Assembly: GCA_030248295.1 (NCBI GenBank)
Contig: JASANH010000651.1
Coordinates: 62,001 to 126,000, forward strand
Direction: 5' to 3'
DNA length: 64,000 bases
Source: Mesodorylaimus sp. YZB2_4
Lineage: Eukaryota; Nematoda; Enoplea; Dorylaimida; Dorylaimidae
Part shown: positions 11,797 to 23,123 of the stretch, one piece after another
How positions within the stretch are numbered: the first letter of the stretch is position 1
How the letters are laid out: each line of letters starts with the position of its first letter
Notes under the pieces: generated by a model
Seen by the model: only the letters and a program-made list of their open reading frames with translations
What the model was told of the DNA's origin: nothing
Database searches by the model: none
Position numbers and translations under genes: made by a program

Positions 11797-11802
11797 TATA
11801 AA
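11797..11802 (+). promoter_or_regulatory. Possible TATA box of protease-like gene A
   Basis: TATAAA lies 151 bp upstream of the gene A start codon in the context AAAATATAAAGAGGC. The spacing would give a 5' leader of roughly 120 nt. Judged by position and motif only. Confidence 0.4.
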
Positions 11803-11952
11803 GAGGCTTGCGTCATAAACAATTGTTGTCGTACGTCAGTTCGGATGCCTCAGGGACACAACCGAGTATAAATTTCTTCCCCAAAAAGATACGTTCAGTG
11901 CCCATATTCCATCAACCCGACTCCAGTCTGGTCTCTATTAAACTGTGTCAAG

Positions 11953-13501
11953 ATGCTTTTTCTTTTGTTTCTTTCTTTTATTGGATGCGCCCGAGCGCAA
12001 GAAGTTGAAGAGGTTTTGGCCAATGTCTTTTATTGCCGACTTCGAGTGTCGAATATTTCAGAGGAGACAGTACGGTTGATTAGGAATCCAGTTTTTGTGC
12101 CTCAATTCGAAATATCATCACGGCCTGAAGTCAGAACCACGTTTTGGCTGGGCAATGATGTCAGTGATGAATCGAACCAGGCCGAAGCATTGTACAAGGT
12201 CTATTCACCAGAAGACATCACGGCTGTGAGCTATGCAGTAAGTGGTGCGAAGCACTAGAATCCTACGAATACTATTTTGTCACGTATCTCTCTTGTAGCA
12301 CTTAAATCACACACTGGAGGGGCTGTCCAACGATCAACTCAGCTTCCGCTGCAGCAACGGCAGTGTGGTCAGGACTTCCAGTGGTCTGAACGTAGTATTC
12401 ACCGAGTCATATAACGTCACGTTGGGGCCACCTTCTCCCACTGCTGATGGATTGGTTCGGCGTTCAGTCACGTTTCATCAGCGAGACCGGCTCGACTGCT
12501 ATGACAAGGCTGGATTCATACATCCCTATACCTTGGACCCATGGCATAGATATGTAGCCGATGGTGAAAGCTACACGCCCGGATGCTTAAGCGTATCAAC
12601 ATGCTCCAACGGCGGATTTGGGGCTGTATCGCGTTGTCCACCCTTTGGTATCTCTACGAAATTAATTAAAATGCGCCTTGTTGGCGAATGCTGTGAAACT
12701 GCCGCATTAAAGGCTCATGTTGAGAACAAAGGCTGTCCAAAAAATGAGGAAGATCTCGCTTTTGAGTCGTCGAGACCAAGTACGGCCTCTGATCCAGTCC
12801 ATATGCCGTGGCAAGTACGATTTGGGAAATCAGATGTGACAGCAGCGTGTGATGGCGTGATTATCAAAAGCAAGTAAGCGATCCTGTTTGCATGTGCTCC
12901 CTCCCAAATCAGAACTGGTTTCCCTTTAAGCTGGTTCCTCACCAGTACTTCCTGCCTGAATGACATCGATGTGAACAACTTAGAATTCATTCGCCCAGAT
13001 GGTATAAGATATCAGCCCTTGAGATTTCGAAATATCGTCGTCAGTGCAGTAGTGTCAGTCGCTAACGACTCCCGCACTGGACTGTCCCTGGTCCAGCTTA
13101 ACGATACTTTTTTTATTGGTGATTGGACAACGAAAATCCAAAAGATCAATCTTCCGTGGAGCAAGGAAGCGTGCGAAAAGTTGTCAGGACCAGGGTGTCA
13201 TGTCCTCCTGGGTACTCGACAAAATAACGAAACTGGGCCGAGCTTTGTTATTGGCGTCACTGGTTCAAAGAAATCGACGTCCGATGTCTCTACTTTGCTT
13301 CCTATTCAGAAAAATGCGTCGCTGCCAATTCTTCGAGGAAGCGGTGCCGTTAGCTGGTATGGAAAAGCCCATTTTCTGGTCGGTATCTACGGAGCAGGAG
13401 AATCTGGTAGTGCCACTTTGAGAGATGACAGCGATCGTGGTGACGCCACTAGTATTTGCCCTTTTCTGGATTCGATTCGCCAACAAGTTGGGGAAAAATG
13501 A
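11953..13501 (+). CDS. Secreted catalytically dead trypsin-like protein (gene A)
   Basis: Exons 11953-12237, 12299-12873 and 12931-13501 join in frame (introns of 61 and 57 nt) to 476 residues. It begins with a signal peptide (MLFLLFLSFIGCARAQ). Residues about 20-260 form a cysteine-containing N-terminal region with no domain I recognise (YCRLRVSNIS, VADGESYTPGC, VGECCET). From about 263 a chymotrypsin fold is recognisable: MPWQVRFG, CDGVII, then WFLTSTSC where active trypsins have W(V/I)LTAAHC, so the catalytic His is Ser. At the Asp position GLSLVQL replaces DIALLKL. The Ser region reads RGSGAVSW for GDSGGPLV, keeping only the Ser. It is therefore probably a pseudoprotease (binding, decoy or regulatory role inferred). 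Several N-glycosylation sequons occur. Paralogs: gene B (dead) at 14464, the fragment at 29394 and gene C at 30946. Confidence 0.82.
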
Positions 13502-14463
13502 CGATTGAGACTATGATGCAAAGATTTAGCTAATGAAGAATGACTAAGCATTTACATACGTACATAGATTGCAAAACTTTTCTTGAAACTTGATGGATTT
13601 CCTGAATTATGAATGATAATCATTGATGATGTAATGACAAGGTGCAATTTTAAGGCCAAGTGTTGGTGTGACAATTAATGAAAGAAGTCGGGACAGTGGT
13701 CATCGATTTAATGAACATACTGCTTCAAAATGACGTTTCACTGTCTTTGGAAGTATATGTTGTATATATATATGCAGCAAGGACACGACATCACCCATAC
13801 AACCTGAGAAACTGCGATCCTAGCTGCAGCAGTGTCGTGTTGTGTACCTATGTGGAAGCAGCAGGGGACACCATGTCGCCCAGACGGAGTGGAATGTACA
13901 CGTGCCATGCACCTTTGTCTAAAATGCATTTATTTTCGTTCACCAGTCTTTCTTCAAGGCCGTTTAGACTACCACCATTCCGTAGATCTTGCCTGCGGGT
14001 CTCACATCCACACAAACATTTTTTTAGCTGGTTTTTGACGACCTTATCCTGCTCAGGAATAACTGGCGTCCTAGCCAATTGTTCGCTGATCTTTCGTACT
14101 GAAAACATACTGTACTCAGAGCGATGGCATCATCGCCATAAAGTGTGCTTGCACTTGAAAGGCGCAGATTAAAAGTACGGCTTATAACCAAGCGCCTCCT
14201 GACGAACTAGTCAAAATGCACTCACTCAGTCAAAGAAACATCGCTGGTGAGTTCGCTTGATTCAGGAACCGCTAAATCATCTGGGTGAGAGGGTTTCGGC
14301 AGCTGAGGTCATGAAAAACAGGATTTTGCCTCTACATTCACTGAACGGTTGGTCTATTGCGTCTTCTTTCATCTCCCCCATCGCGAAGACTACGTGGAAG
14401 CGCAAAAAGTGTTACAAAGAATCTCATCGGCAACTGTGGTCGCTCTCGCCGAGTATTAGTTCT
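13502..14463. repeat. Gene A 3' flank, part of the segmental duplication
   Basis: This region is repeated almost exactly at 30001-30470 and in weaker form to about 30630. A core around 13880-13960 (CGGAGTGGAATGTACACGTG, then CAGTCTTTCTTCA) recurs in diverged form at about 45045-45115. Open frames here are not convincing as genes; their preservation in both copies reflects recent duplication. Confidence 0.6.
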
Positions 14464-16797
14464 ATGTGCAAGATGCTTCGAAAAATACTATTTTTGGTAG
14501 CTCCGGCATTAGCAGAAGCAGACACGGATACTTTGTATTGTCGGTTCCGTGTCTCCAATGTGTCCAGCGATGTGGCCGACAAAGTTCGAGCATCCCAGTT
14601 CTGGTTGCAGTTCGAACTTTCTTCGGCGTCAAACGCCGCAGGAGTGCAACAAGGAGTTGACGTGGGCGAAGATTTGAATTACGCTGAGGTGCTTGTCAAA
14701 TTTGAGAAACCAAGAAATACGCAACGTGTGGTAGTGATTCATCCGGTAAGAATTTCGAGGGGTCTAGTGATTTTTTGGGTTTGAGTGGATGCCTGGACCA
14801 GGCGGGTTGCAGCACAAAGCAGAAAAATTCGACATAGACTCTCGCTGTCCAGATGGCATGAAAAAACATGCATGCCAGTCTGCTTTGCTACCTTTTTGTT
14901 CAACCACTCGGCATATATGAACAAAACTTTGCTGGACTAATCGCTTATCGTTAGTTAAAAGAGCCCGAGCCAGAAATCATTCAAAATCAGTCGTCCTTGT
15001 GCTTTATTCATTGGCCCTTTGTCTCCGACGCTCCCTGTGTAGACGATGGGAATGGATTTTGAAAAATGGGCAGCTCATGGACTCCTGTCCCACACTTGCA
15101 GGGACAGCAGGATAAAGATATCTGACACTTATATTGTCATTCATTTACAGGCCGACAGGAAGAGACATTTGTGTCACATGTGCTTTTTAGGACCTCGGCC
15201 AACTTGGAGCTGATGCAGTCGCCATCCGCTGCAGCAAAGCTAATGCAGGCGACAATGACTGGCTTACCGAGTCGTACGCGCTCAAAATCGGTGCCGTGTC
15301 GAATACTGATGCCAGTCGTATTAAACGCTCACAATCACTTATTTTAGATCGTCTAAGTCGAGTGGACTGCCATATTAACGGAGGCTACGTACATCCTTAC
15401 AGCTTAGAAAATGTTGACCGTTATGTGGCTGATGGTGAACGATTTGAAACTGGTTGTTCTATGATCGCAGATTGAGACAATGGTGAAATTAGTGGGCTGT
15501 CGATGTGCCCACCACATCACGCCCCGCCTACGATGCTAGAAGTGCGAAATGTTGGACAATGCTGCTATCGTTTCGTCAACAAGGCGACCGTGGAAGGCAA
15601 GGGATGTCCGAAGAATGAGGACGGAATCGCATTCAAATTTCCCGCTGCTAATCAAGGCTCCAGTGCTTAAAAACCGGTCATTGTCCCGTGGCAGGTGCGA
15701 TTGAGGCACAGAAAGAACGGCGGGCAATGTGACGGCGTCATTATAAATAAGCTGTAAGAGGATTGCTAGTGTTGACTGTCGAGGCATCGTGATAAACAGG
15801 TGGGGCCGTGGGCAGGCAAAGACAGCAATCTGGCTCAACCACGGCAAACGTGCTGAGACGTCTTTAGGTACTGTGAATGGCTCATATTTAGGTACCCCTT
15901 ACCTTATTAGTTGGTATACACTCCCCTACCCAGTCATAAGATCGAGTTTCAATCAGCTGTAGGCCCGCGAGGAGGTTTAGCCTGTAGATATTTATAACTT
16001 TGATGCCTATCTATAAAACTTGTGGTCTTCTTCACTATTCTTAGCCAACTTTCTGTGGTAAATCCTTCTTCACTATGCGAACGTAGTCACCGTTCGCAGC
16101 TGAGGAAATTCTCATCAGAAGCTAAATTTTATACACCAAAGGAAAAATGTGGCACTTCAGATCTATCATCTTACTTTATCTATCATTATTTCATGCAATC
16201 GAGTTCAGTTACTTTCTTTTTCTTCTGCCAAGTCGGATCGGAAACTACATTTTTGCACAGGCTACGCTAAATATTCCTTTAGTGTTTCTTACAGGCCTTT
16301 CAAAGTTGAAAATGGGGCCAGTGACACTGCCCTCGTTTCAGCTGGTTTGACCCCAAAATCGTGTCTCGCTGACAAAAGTGACATGGAACGAGGCCGTGTG
16401 CGAGAAATTTTCTGCAGTCCATTGCCACATAATGCTGGGAACGGAACAGCGCAATGAAAACGCCGACTCCAATGTCGTCATTGCGGTCACTGGCGCTGCC
16501 AAGCGTGCTGCCACCAATGCATTCTACATGCAACCGATCCAGAAACAGAATTCTTGGCCAGTGTTTCTGGGAAGTGGATCAGTAAGCTGGTATGGAAAAG
16601 CCAACTTTCTAGTGTTCTTATACTTAGGAAAAAATGGACGAGTGATTAGCGAATGGAACGATTATACGAGTCAACGAAACTTGAATGGAACAGTGTATGT
16701 CCTTTTTTGGATGCATTTAGGGAGAAAACTCGAAGTCAGTAACCTGAGCTTTATCCTGATTAAAATATTGCGTACCATGATCTTTTGCTGTCAGTAA
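14464..16797 (+). pseudogene. Broken trypsin-like gene B (copy 1 of gene C)
   Basis: The exon structure equals intact gene C: exon 1 14464-14745 with signal-like start, exon 2 15191-15753, exon 3 from 16342. It carries several disabling changes relative to gene C. TGT is TGA at 15473-15475 (after MIAD), and TAC is TAA at 15668-15670 (after QGSSA). A 2-nt loss just after the exon 3 acceptor (near 16347) shifts the frame, and about 180 bp is missing in exon 3 between the LADKSD-equivalent and WNEAVCEK. The last part is still open (16378-16797: IMLGTEQRNENADSNVVIAV, then FLGSGSVSWYGKANFLV). The C-terminus also diverges. It is a decayed duplicate, not a functional gene. Confidence 0.85.
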
Positions 16798-17520
16798 TAC
16801 CTAGCAAGGATAAAATAACTTGACTTTGTCTGATCACGAGCACGTAATTTTGCTGTAACCCTCCTGAAAAATTTCTTGAGTTACGAAGTAAAGCTTAGCC
16901 AGACGCCAGTTCTGAAGCTATATATAGCCATATATGATATGTGCATGAGACCTGAAGTTTTTGAAAGCAGCCCAAAAGCCCAGAAGCAGTCAGACCGCAG
17001 ACATCCGGAGCTCTAATCAAGTGAAGCACCAGTCTACTAGGGTCAAGTGTGCGGTACCTGTCGTATCATGTCGACCTCATGCGGCTAAGCCAGCTCAAAC
17101 TGCAGAAGCCATGGATAATGTGACGTCATTTAGGACATGAATCTGAAAGCCGTAGTTCGTCTTCGTATCACCCAGGACTTGCCAGGGGAATAACACAGGA
17201 ACGACCACAAGCGTCCCGTGACTCGTGCTAATTATGAGTCATTCGGGGAGCTCGCAACTTGAGCGCCATGCGCAGACTCTTAAGTCGGGGAACAGCCACG
17301 CGTGTGAGCCTTACGCGAGGTTCTGATCGACATGGGAATGAGCTTACAATTAGAGAGGTTCAGACTAGGAACTATAAAGACCTTAACAATGCCTGCAAAG
17401 TAGATCCAGTCACTCAGCCTCGATCTCATTCCTGGTTTCGTGTCTTGCCAGCCTATAGAGAGGCAGACAGGCAGACATTTCCCTGATCGAATACCTTGAT
17501 AGGTGCAGATAAAAGTACCC
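16798..17520. other. Intergenic, duplicated with 33530-34390
   Basis: About 16940-17090 aligns with about 34155-34305 (for example CACCAGTCT, GGGTCAAG, then ATGTCGACCTCATG in both). It belongs to the segmental duplication and carries no gene. Confidence 0.5.
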
Positions 17521-17700
17521 CAATGGCCGCGGTAGTGCAGCGGTTCGGCATTCGTCTCTCTGCATTGCTTGGGAGCGAGTGGCTGGGCTCGTCCCACGTT
17601 CAATCCCCGGTGATGGAGGTCGGTTTGCGAACCATGAACCCTAGATGACATTGCATGCCAGGCCACGGGCGACTAGCCTGGTACCGTCGAGGTGGCACGC
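17521..17700 (+). repeat. tRNA-derived SINE, family 1 (copy a)
   Basis: An A box (TAGTGCAGCGG, 17533-17543) and B box (GTTCAATCC, 17598-17606) are spaced as in tRNA-type polymerase III promoters. The tail (GATGGAGGTCGGTTTGCGAA, then CCATGAACCCT) matches the reverse complement of 46030-46075. It is absent at the corresponding place of duplication copy 2 as far as I can see, so it may have inserted after the duplication. Confidence 0.7.
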
Positions 17701-17736
17701 ATAGGAACGCTGCTGTGTGCGGGTCCCCGCACAGCC

Positions 17737-18184
17737 CGGTCTGACATTGGGTAAAAAAAGTGTACCCAACCTGACCCGAGACCTAAAATCCAAAACCTGA
17801 ACCTGACCCGACCCGAGGGGTGCTATACCGGAACTCGACCCGACCTAACCCGACACACCCGACTTTTTTCTTTTTTCTTTTCTCTGACTTCTTGTCCAAG
17901 ATATTCATTTCTCATGCTGAAGATATCTATATTTTCATCTTCTGTATTTCCATGTTTTAATTTTATCTAAATTACGCGCAAAACAGTGGGCTATAAGCAG
18001 CTTGAGAAGCCAATCTGTATCGAGAAATTTTGTTCTATCTGTGCGTCATAAAAATCGCGTTTTTTTGGATCTCCAAAATCAAAACCCGACCCGAGAGAAG
18101 TCAAACCCCACCAGACCCGAACCCAACTTTTTGGGCCGGGTTTTCGGGTTTGGGTAAGGGTCGGTTACCCAATGTCGGACCTGG
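17737..18184. mobile_element. Fold-back MITE with 10-bp target duplication (MULE-like)
   Basis: The ends are inverted: GGTCTGACATTGGGTA at the left, TACCCAATGTCGGACC at the right. The element is flanked on both sides by the 10-bp direct repeat CCGCACAGCC (17727-17736 and 18185-18194). The interior is built from ACCCGACC/GGGTTTTCGGG-type short tracts facing each other. A 9-10 bp target duplication is typical of Mutator-like elements; the class is an inference. There is no coding capacity. Related ends occur at 42519 and about 44045. Confidence 0.8.
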
Positions 18185-18870
18185 CCGCACAGCCTTGCTT
18201 ATGAGGTGACCGCTTGCGGTCCTTGGTCCCAAAAAAAGGCTAAGCCGTCTTCGGTCCCAAAAAATGTATATGACATGACATGATGAGCGGATTTTTTGCC
18301 ACAGCGCACACATTGCTATTGCAGGAAGACATTGATTTTGGCATCGCATTTCCATTATTTTAGCCAAAGTTGCATGGATCTTGTATGAAGAAACAACATC
18401 ACGCAATTCAGCATCAGCCTGAAAAAGAGAAAAGATCTGAATTTTGCCACCCTTGCATCGTAGATGTCGCGAGATGTAGATATGGAGAGAGGCGACAATG
18501 CTTCGAGTTTGGTGCTTTACAGTAATCAAGAGAAGCGAGATAAAAAGACCGTTCAGGTCAACAGAGAAAACGCACACGTTGCATAAACGATACCAAATCA
18601 CATATCACCTAGAAGTGTGAAGTGCTTCATTTTCGGGTATTGTGCAATAGGCGAGCTGCCGCTTCCTCGTATCAATCGCGCACTTCGCGACAGTAGAGTT
18701 GATGTCGGAATCGAAAGCAGCAGCAGAAGACAAACCCACCTGCCGCTGCTTTGTTGAAAGTCTTTTCGTGTGGGCTGATTTTTCTTGTCTCTGAAGATAA
18801 GATAAGTGGCCATTTATGAACTCTTTCGGTTAAGCTGCCTCGTAGTTAACTTGCGAGCAGTGCGGCCGTA

Positions 18871-19830
18871 ATGCCCAACGACAGTAATGCAGATATCAAC
18901 GATTTCGACTCTTTCGTCTCGCCTTGGAATGAACGCGTCTCATGTTCGATTCTTTTCAGCGCTTTTTGTATTTTAAGCGTCCTCAGCAATGGTATAGCTA
19001 TTTCGTTGTCCATTTTCACCGACCTACGTAAGAAAACGGTCAATGTGTTGATAGCAAACTTAGCGTCTAGTGATTTGATGTGCACTGCAGTCTTTTTGTT
19101 TGGTCAAAATTTCTATATCCTCCATCGTGAAAACTTGCCAACTGCAGGTTGTGCATGGCTAGGTTTTTTGAATTTCATTGCAGCCATGCAAGAATATGTA
19201 TTTCCACCCTTTCTGGCTGCTAACCGATACATCAGCTTGTGCTGTTCATCCCAGCTCTACGATAGAGTCTATACGAAACCGATGGTAATCATGATGGTGT
19301 TGGGAAGTTGGGCCTTTAGCACAAGCATACCCTTCGTGTTCCTCCTTAAGGGCAAAACTGGCTATGATAAGTTAAATGAGCATTGCTGCGTGGTTGTCGA
19401 AGGGGACACGGCGTGGACTATTGCCTATTGGGTAATTATAATTGTGCCACTAGTAGGGTTGTGCGATTCAACAATGCTGTTCTGCAACTGGAAAATTTAT
19501 AAAAAATTGAAAGAACATGCAGCAGCAACGAGCACATTGTCTAAGAAAAATGTGGTCAATGATAACAAGGAAATCATGCACTTTATGATAATCGATGCGC
19601 TAATGCCAATATGCGTTCATAGTGTATACCATATTTGCAAGTTTGCAGTTCAGCCTCGTTTCTCTCTGGTATTAAGACAACTTTTCACTTGTCTGTACAT
19701 GGGAAACGCAGCCATGCGAGGAGTTATTATAATTGCCATGTTGAGACCATACAGAAGCGCATTCATCAAATATGTACTGCGAAGGGGTACGAATGTTGTT
19801 ACGCCAGTGGCTGGTACACCTGTATTATGA
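18871..19830 (+). CDS. Rhodopsin-like 7TM receptor, copy 1
   Basis: Single exon, 319 residues, with seven hydrophobic segments. Landmarks are VSCSILFSAFCILSVLSNGI (TM1), VNVLIANLASSDLMCTAVFL (TM2, with the N..ASSDL signature), the conserved Cys in GCAWLGF, and AANRYISLC at the end of TM3 in place of DRY. A second Cys lies in the loop (NEHCC), followed by WTIAYWVIIIVPLVGLC (TM5), IIDALMP (TM6), and MRGVIIIAMLRPYR (TM7 end). There is no signal peptide and the N-terminus is short and acidic. The plan is that of class A receptors; the divergent NRY motif and TM7 resemble nematode chemoreceptor-like families (Srx type), which is tentative. A poly(A) signal AATAAA is at 20209-20214, also present after copy 2. 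Copy 2 at 35682 is about nine-tenths identical. Ligand unknown. Confidence 0.88.
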   Translation: MPNDSNADINDFDSFVSPWNERVSCSILFSAFCILSVLSNGIAISLSIFTDLRKKTVNVLIANLASSDLMCTAVFLFGQNFYILHRENLPTAGCAWLGFLNFIAAMQEYVFPPFLAANRYISLCCSSQLYDRVYTKPMVIMMVLGSWAFSTSIPFVFLLKGKTGYDKLNEHCCVVVEGDTAWTIAYWVIIIVPLVGLCDSTMLFCNWKIYKKLKEHAAATSTLSKKNVVNDNKEIMHFMIIDALMPICVHSVYHICKFAVQPRFSLVLRQLFTCLYMGNAAMRGVIIIAMLRPYRSAFIKYVLRRGTNVVTPVAGTPVL

Positions 19831-21400
19831 CTGGTGAACTTTTTTTATATTCGTAATGATTATGTCATGAGACTGATTTCCCGCCTATTCTATGTACTGT
19901 ACAACACAATGCACCATTTAAAGTAAGTGATTTATTTTAAGTCTTATGCGATGTTGAGTTGTTTGAGAGTGAGCTCAAAAGAGAGATCCGTGAAGAAGCT
20001 GCATATTTGCTCTATGACTTTTACTCGAAGTTCTGAGTTCTGGATCATAATCTTCTGGAATTCTGTGACTACGAGTGATATTTTTTTAACACTCTCAATG
20101 AACTTGAAAGGACTTGACAGATGTTGAACTTTGCTATGGGGATGTATTACTCTGTTTTCCTATTTTATGTGCTGCGTCATACAAGTTGGCTGATATGTCT
20201 TTCGGTGTAATAAATGTAGCACAGCATTGAAAGGCAGACACCTGACCTGAGGGGGCGACGAGGCGGATCAATTGTGTTTCAAAAGGAAGCAGGTGCAATC
20301 GATTAAAATTTCTAATCGATGACAAAAGCATTGGCGAGAAAAACCGTGCCCATTGTGTAAATTATATCTTCCCAATTGCTTTCTGTCAAGGAAACTCCTC
20401 CGACTTTCGCACGGCACGCGTCTTTCCAGCAAGTTTTACTTCCGTGTCTTCGCCCGACTGGCACCCGTGGCAGATGCCGTACGGGACTCAAGAGGTATTC
20501 CGTTTGACCTTCTCACCTGCTATCCCCCTCCCTCTGGTCGACGATGTCCTAGGTGGGCGTGAGATGGAACTGCGGTGCTAGTTGGTCGCCTAGCTTCAGG
20601 AACTCTGTGGGCAGATGAATTGGAAGTCGTGAGGAAAATTGGGGCGGCGTGCGACCGAGCCTACAAAAGTGTACAATATTGGCTACTTGGTTTGTCGTCT
20701 ACGCGAAAGACGCAAGAATTGAAGTCACACAAGTCACACAAGTCACAAGTTAGTCGGTTAATCAGTGTTGACTGCAGTTGAATCAGCGGTGTTGCGTAGT
20801 CGCGAATTGTTTTGCTGGTGAGGAGTGAGGTGCAACAGCTTTTTGATGTTAAAAAGCGTCGCAATTAAGCGAAGTTGCAACTATCCGAGGTTGGACTACA
20901 TGTATAACATTGCCAAAAAATCGGAGAATTGGGACTTGTCGCAATATCATCCGAGGTCGACTGTATCATGGGTAAACAAGAAGCTATATCCAGTTATTGC
21001 TGATTCATTCATTCATTCATTGTTTATTCGATAAACAAACGCAGAATGCGCACTCAAAGTCTTTGAAACACGACGCTTATCCGCAGGGCGATTTCAAAAA
21101 CTTCTTGCATTCATTCACCAAGAAAAAAATCACTTGACGCCCACGCATTTTCCCAAGAAATATCATTCCATTTATTGATAGCTGACCAAATAAAGCTCTG
21201 CTGCTAATAAGCTTGAAAATTTAGTCTCGGAACAAAAAGATGGTGTGGCTCACAGGTCCTGGCACTGGCGCGGCAAAAAGATTTGTGATTAAGACATGCA
21301 TTTGTAAAATACTGAAAACTGATAAAACTTATAAAACTGGCGCACCTTCAAACACTTTACTCTGTCATAAAGTGACGACCACCTAGATCTGACTAAAGCC
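19831..21400. other. Receptor 3' flank and non-coding DNA
   Basis: The first part, to about 20450, aligns with 36633-37240 and ends the duplicated segment. Beyond that I see only short unsupported frames, a CACAAGT triplicate at 20727-20750 and an (ATTC)n run at about 21003-21025. Confidence 0.5.
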
Positions 21401-21403
21401 CAA

Positions 21404-21529
21404 AGTATAGTTCGATGCGATGCGTCAAATAAGCGTGCGATGCGACACTTTCGGGTCAAATGACAACGTAATAAGGTGCCTGAAACGTCGCATCGCAAGC
21501 TTATTTGACGCATCGCATCGAACTATACT
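21404..21529. repeat. 126-bp near-perfect hairpin repeat
   Basis: Arms 21404-21446 and 21487-21529 (43 nt each) are inverted copies with a single mismatch. They begin AGTATAGTTCGATGCGATGC and end with its complement, around a 40-nt loop. This is the form of a small fold-back MITE or a precursor-like hairpin. No target duplication was identified. Confidence 0.8.
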
Positions 21530-21574
21530 TCCAGCTTAACAGTAAGGCATCCTGCTACGATATGTTATCAGACG

Positions 21575-21660
21575 ACCAGAGTTGAACCCTGGCCGACGGT
21601 CTCCAGCTCTGTCAAGCAACCTTTCTCAGACGCCTTTCACCGCTACACCACCGAGGCGGT
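21575..21660 (-). repeat. tRNA-like element, family 4
   Basis: On the - strand a GGTGGTGTAGCGGTGAAAGG tract (A box, about 21632-21651) is followed by AGGGTTCAACTCTGG (B box, about 21577-21591) at tRNA-type distance with a long variable-arm-like insert. It may be a tRNA-derived SINE or a degenerate tRNA gene; I cannot fold a clean cloverleaf by eye. Confidence 0.5.
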
Positions 21661-21836
21661 TCCTTAGTTATCTATGCTTCAAGTTCCTACGCGCAGGAAC
21701 GCAGGCACACAACGGAAGCTGATATTGTGCTCTTTAAAAAGATCGAACATTCCCACACAGTCGGGAGTATCAACGGGGGATTCATCATATGCATAGTACT
21801 AGTGACTGACGGGGAGCCAAAAACCACGAAAAGAGC

Positions 21837-22115
21837 CGCGGTGGCTTAGTTGGTTAAGGCGTTTGTCCCGCATTGCTTGGGCCAGCAACTCTGACTGGGA
21901 GGCCGCAGCTCTGTTCCAACTGGGGCGGCAGTTTAGTAAGCCCGTTCTCAGAGTGGGAACAGGTCTTCGACGGCGATTCAGAAAGTCCGTCGCTGGCTCT
22001 GGGCGACTTGCACACCTGGCTCTGGGCGACTCACCAGGTACCGTCAAGTGGCGGACAAGTAGAATCAGGAAACTGATTCTGGACCACCAGCCGGGAAGGT
22101 CCCTCCCTTCTCGCT
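21837..22115 (+). repeat. tRNA-derived SINE, family 5 (copy a)
   Basis: It starts with GGTGGCTTAGTTGGTTAAGG (A-box-like, 21840-21859). The body (TTGGGCCAGCAACTCTGACT, then GGTCTTCGACGGCGATTCA) recurs at about 62745-62885 as TTGGGCCAGCAACCCTGACA and GGTCTTCGACAGCGATTCA. The duplication of the whole tract at an unrelated site marks it as a dispersed repeat. Confidence 0.65.
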
Positions 22116-22132
22116 AGTGTTCCAATGACCTG

Positions 22133-22330
22133 GGTTTTTTCTCTGTCTGACCAGACCCTGACCTTGACCGACCGTTCAAAAAATTTTCTGACCTGACTAT
22201 GACCTTGACCGACCCCTCAAAAAATTTTTTGACCTGACCTTGACCTTGACCGAACCAAAAAAACCTTTTTGACCTGACCGTTGACCTGCGAGGAACTGTA
22301 AATTTTCTGGCTCTGACTTTGACAGTGATC
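22133..22330. repeat. GACCTTGACC-rich repetitive tract
   Basis: Repeated TGACCTTGACCGACC units alternate with TTCAAAAAATTTT tracts. It resembles in style the ACCCG-rich fold-back elements elsewhere in the window, but no clear inverted ends were found. Confidence 0.6.
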
Positions 22331-23123
22331 GGACATGAAATTTTGCTTAACCGGCACCAGCAACAAAGCTTCTCTGTGTTTGCAATTTTACCAAGAAATT
22401 TCACTACAGCTGACAATTTTCTGGTACTACGTGAAATTTCACGGACAGTTTAAGAAACTGAATTTTTATCCAGCTCAAAAAGATATGCAAAGCTGTTTTC
22501 ACGGCTTTGGGAAAACTAGGGAAGCTGACACCCATTGAAAATCAAAGATAAATTTCATTCATTATACGTCAATTCCTGCTCAAACTGCCTGCTGCATGAT
22601 CGATTTCTTTTCGCCGTAATCCCAGAAAAGGCGCCTTACCAGGCTGGAATCGGCTGGTACGGCCAGAATACCTCGCTCGAATGACGCCAACTTTGGATAT
22701 GAACGAATGGGAAGAGATAGGGATGGGTAGGCCACGGATGGATGGCATTCGCAAGCACACACTAGGCTGGCACACAGTAGTCTACAGCTGGGCTGGTAGG
22801 GTACTGGACGAGTAAGACAACTGCAATAGCACGAGACTCACAATCAGCAGGGGCCAGTTTCACAGTGCGATTCTAATTTTTTACAGTACGAATTGAACGG
22901 GCGTAAGAGCAGAGCTATCAGGTGCATAGCGTGAGCCTAAAATGAATCATGGCTTTTATGCGGAGGTGCTTCAACTGGTCGTACAGACAGGCTGACAGAC
23001 AGGCCGCAGCTTTGCTCTGTTTGGCTAAAGTAATCGGCAAGAGACCGGGCTTCTCAAAATTGGATGTTCTTCAGAAATGCCAAAAATTTGTCGGCCTTAC
23101 ATATGTACTTACGTGGTTTAGGC

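Noticed and set aside
13678..14172. 164-codon frame, repeated at 30173-30631
   Set aside because: Preservation in both copies is explained by recent duplication of non-coding DNA. The two frames diverge where the copies diverge, and the protein has no sensible composition.
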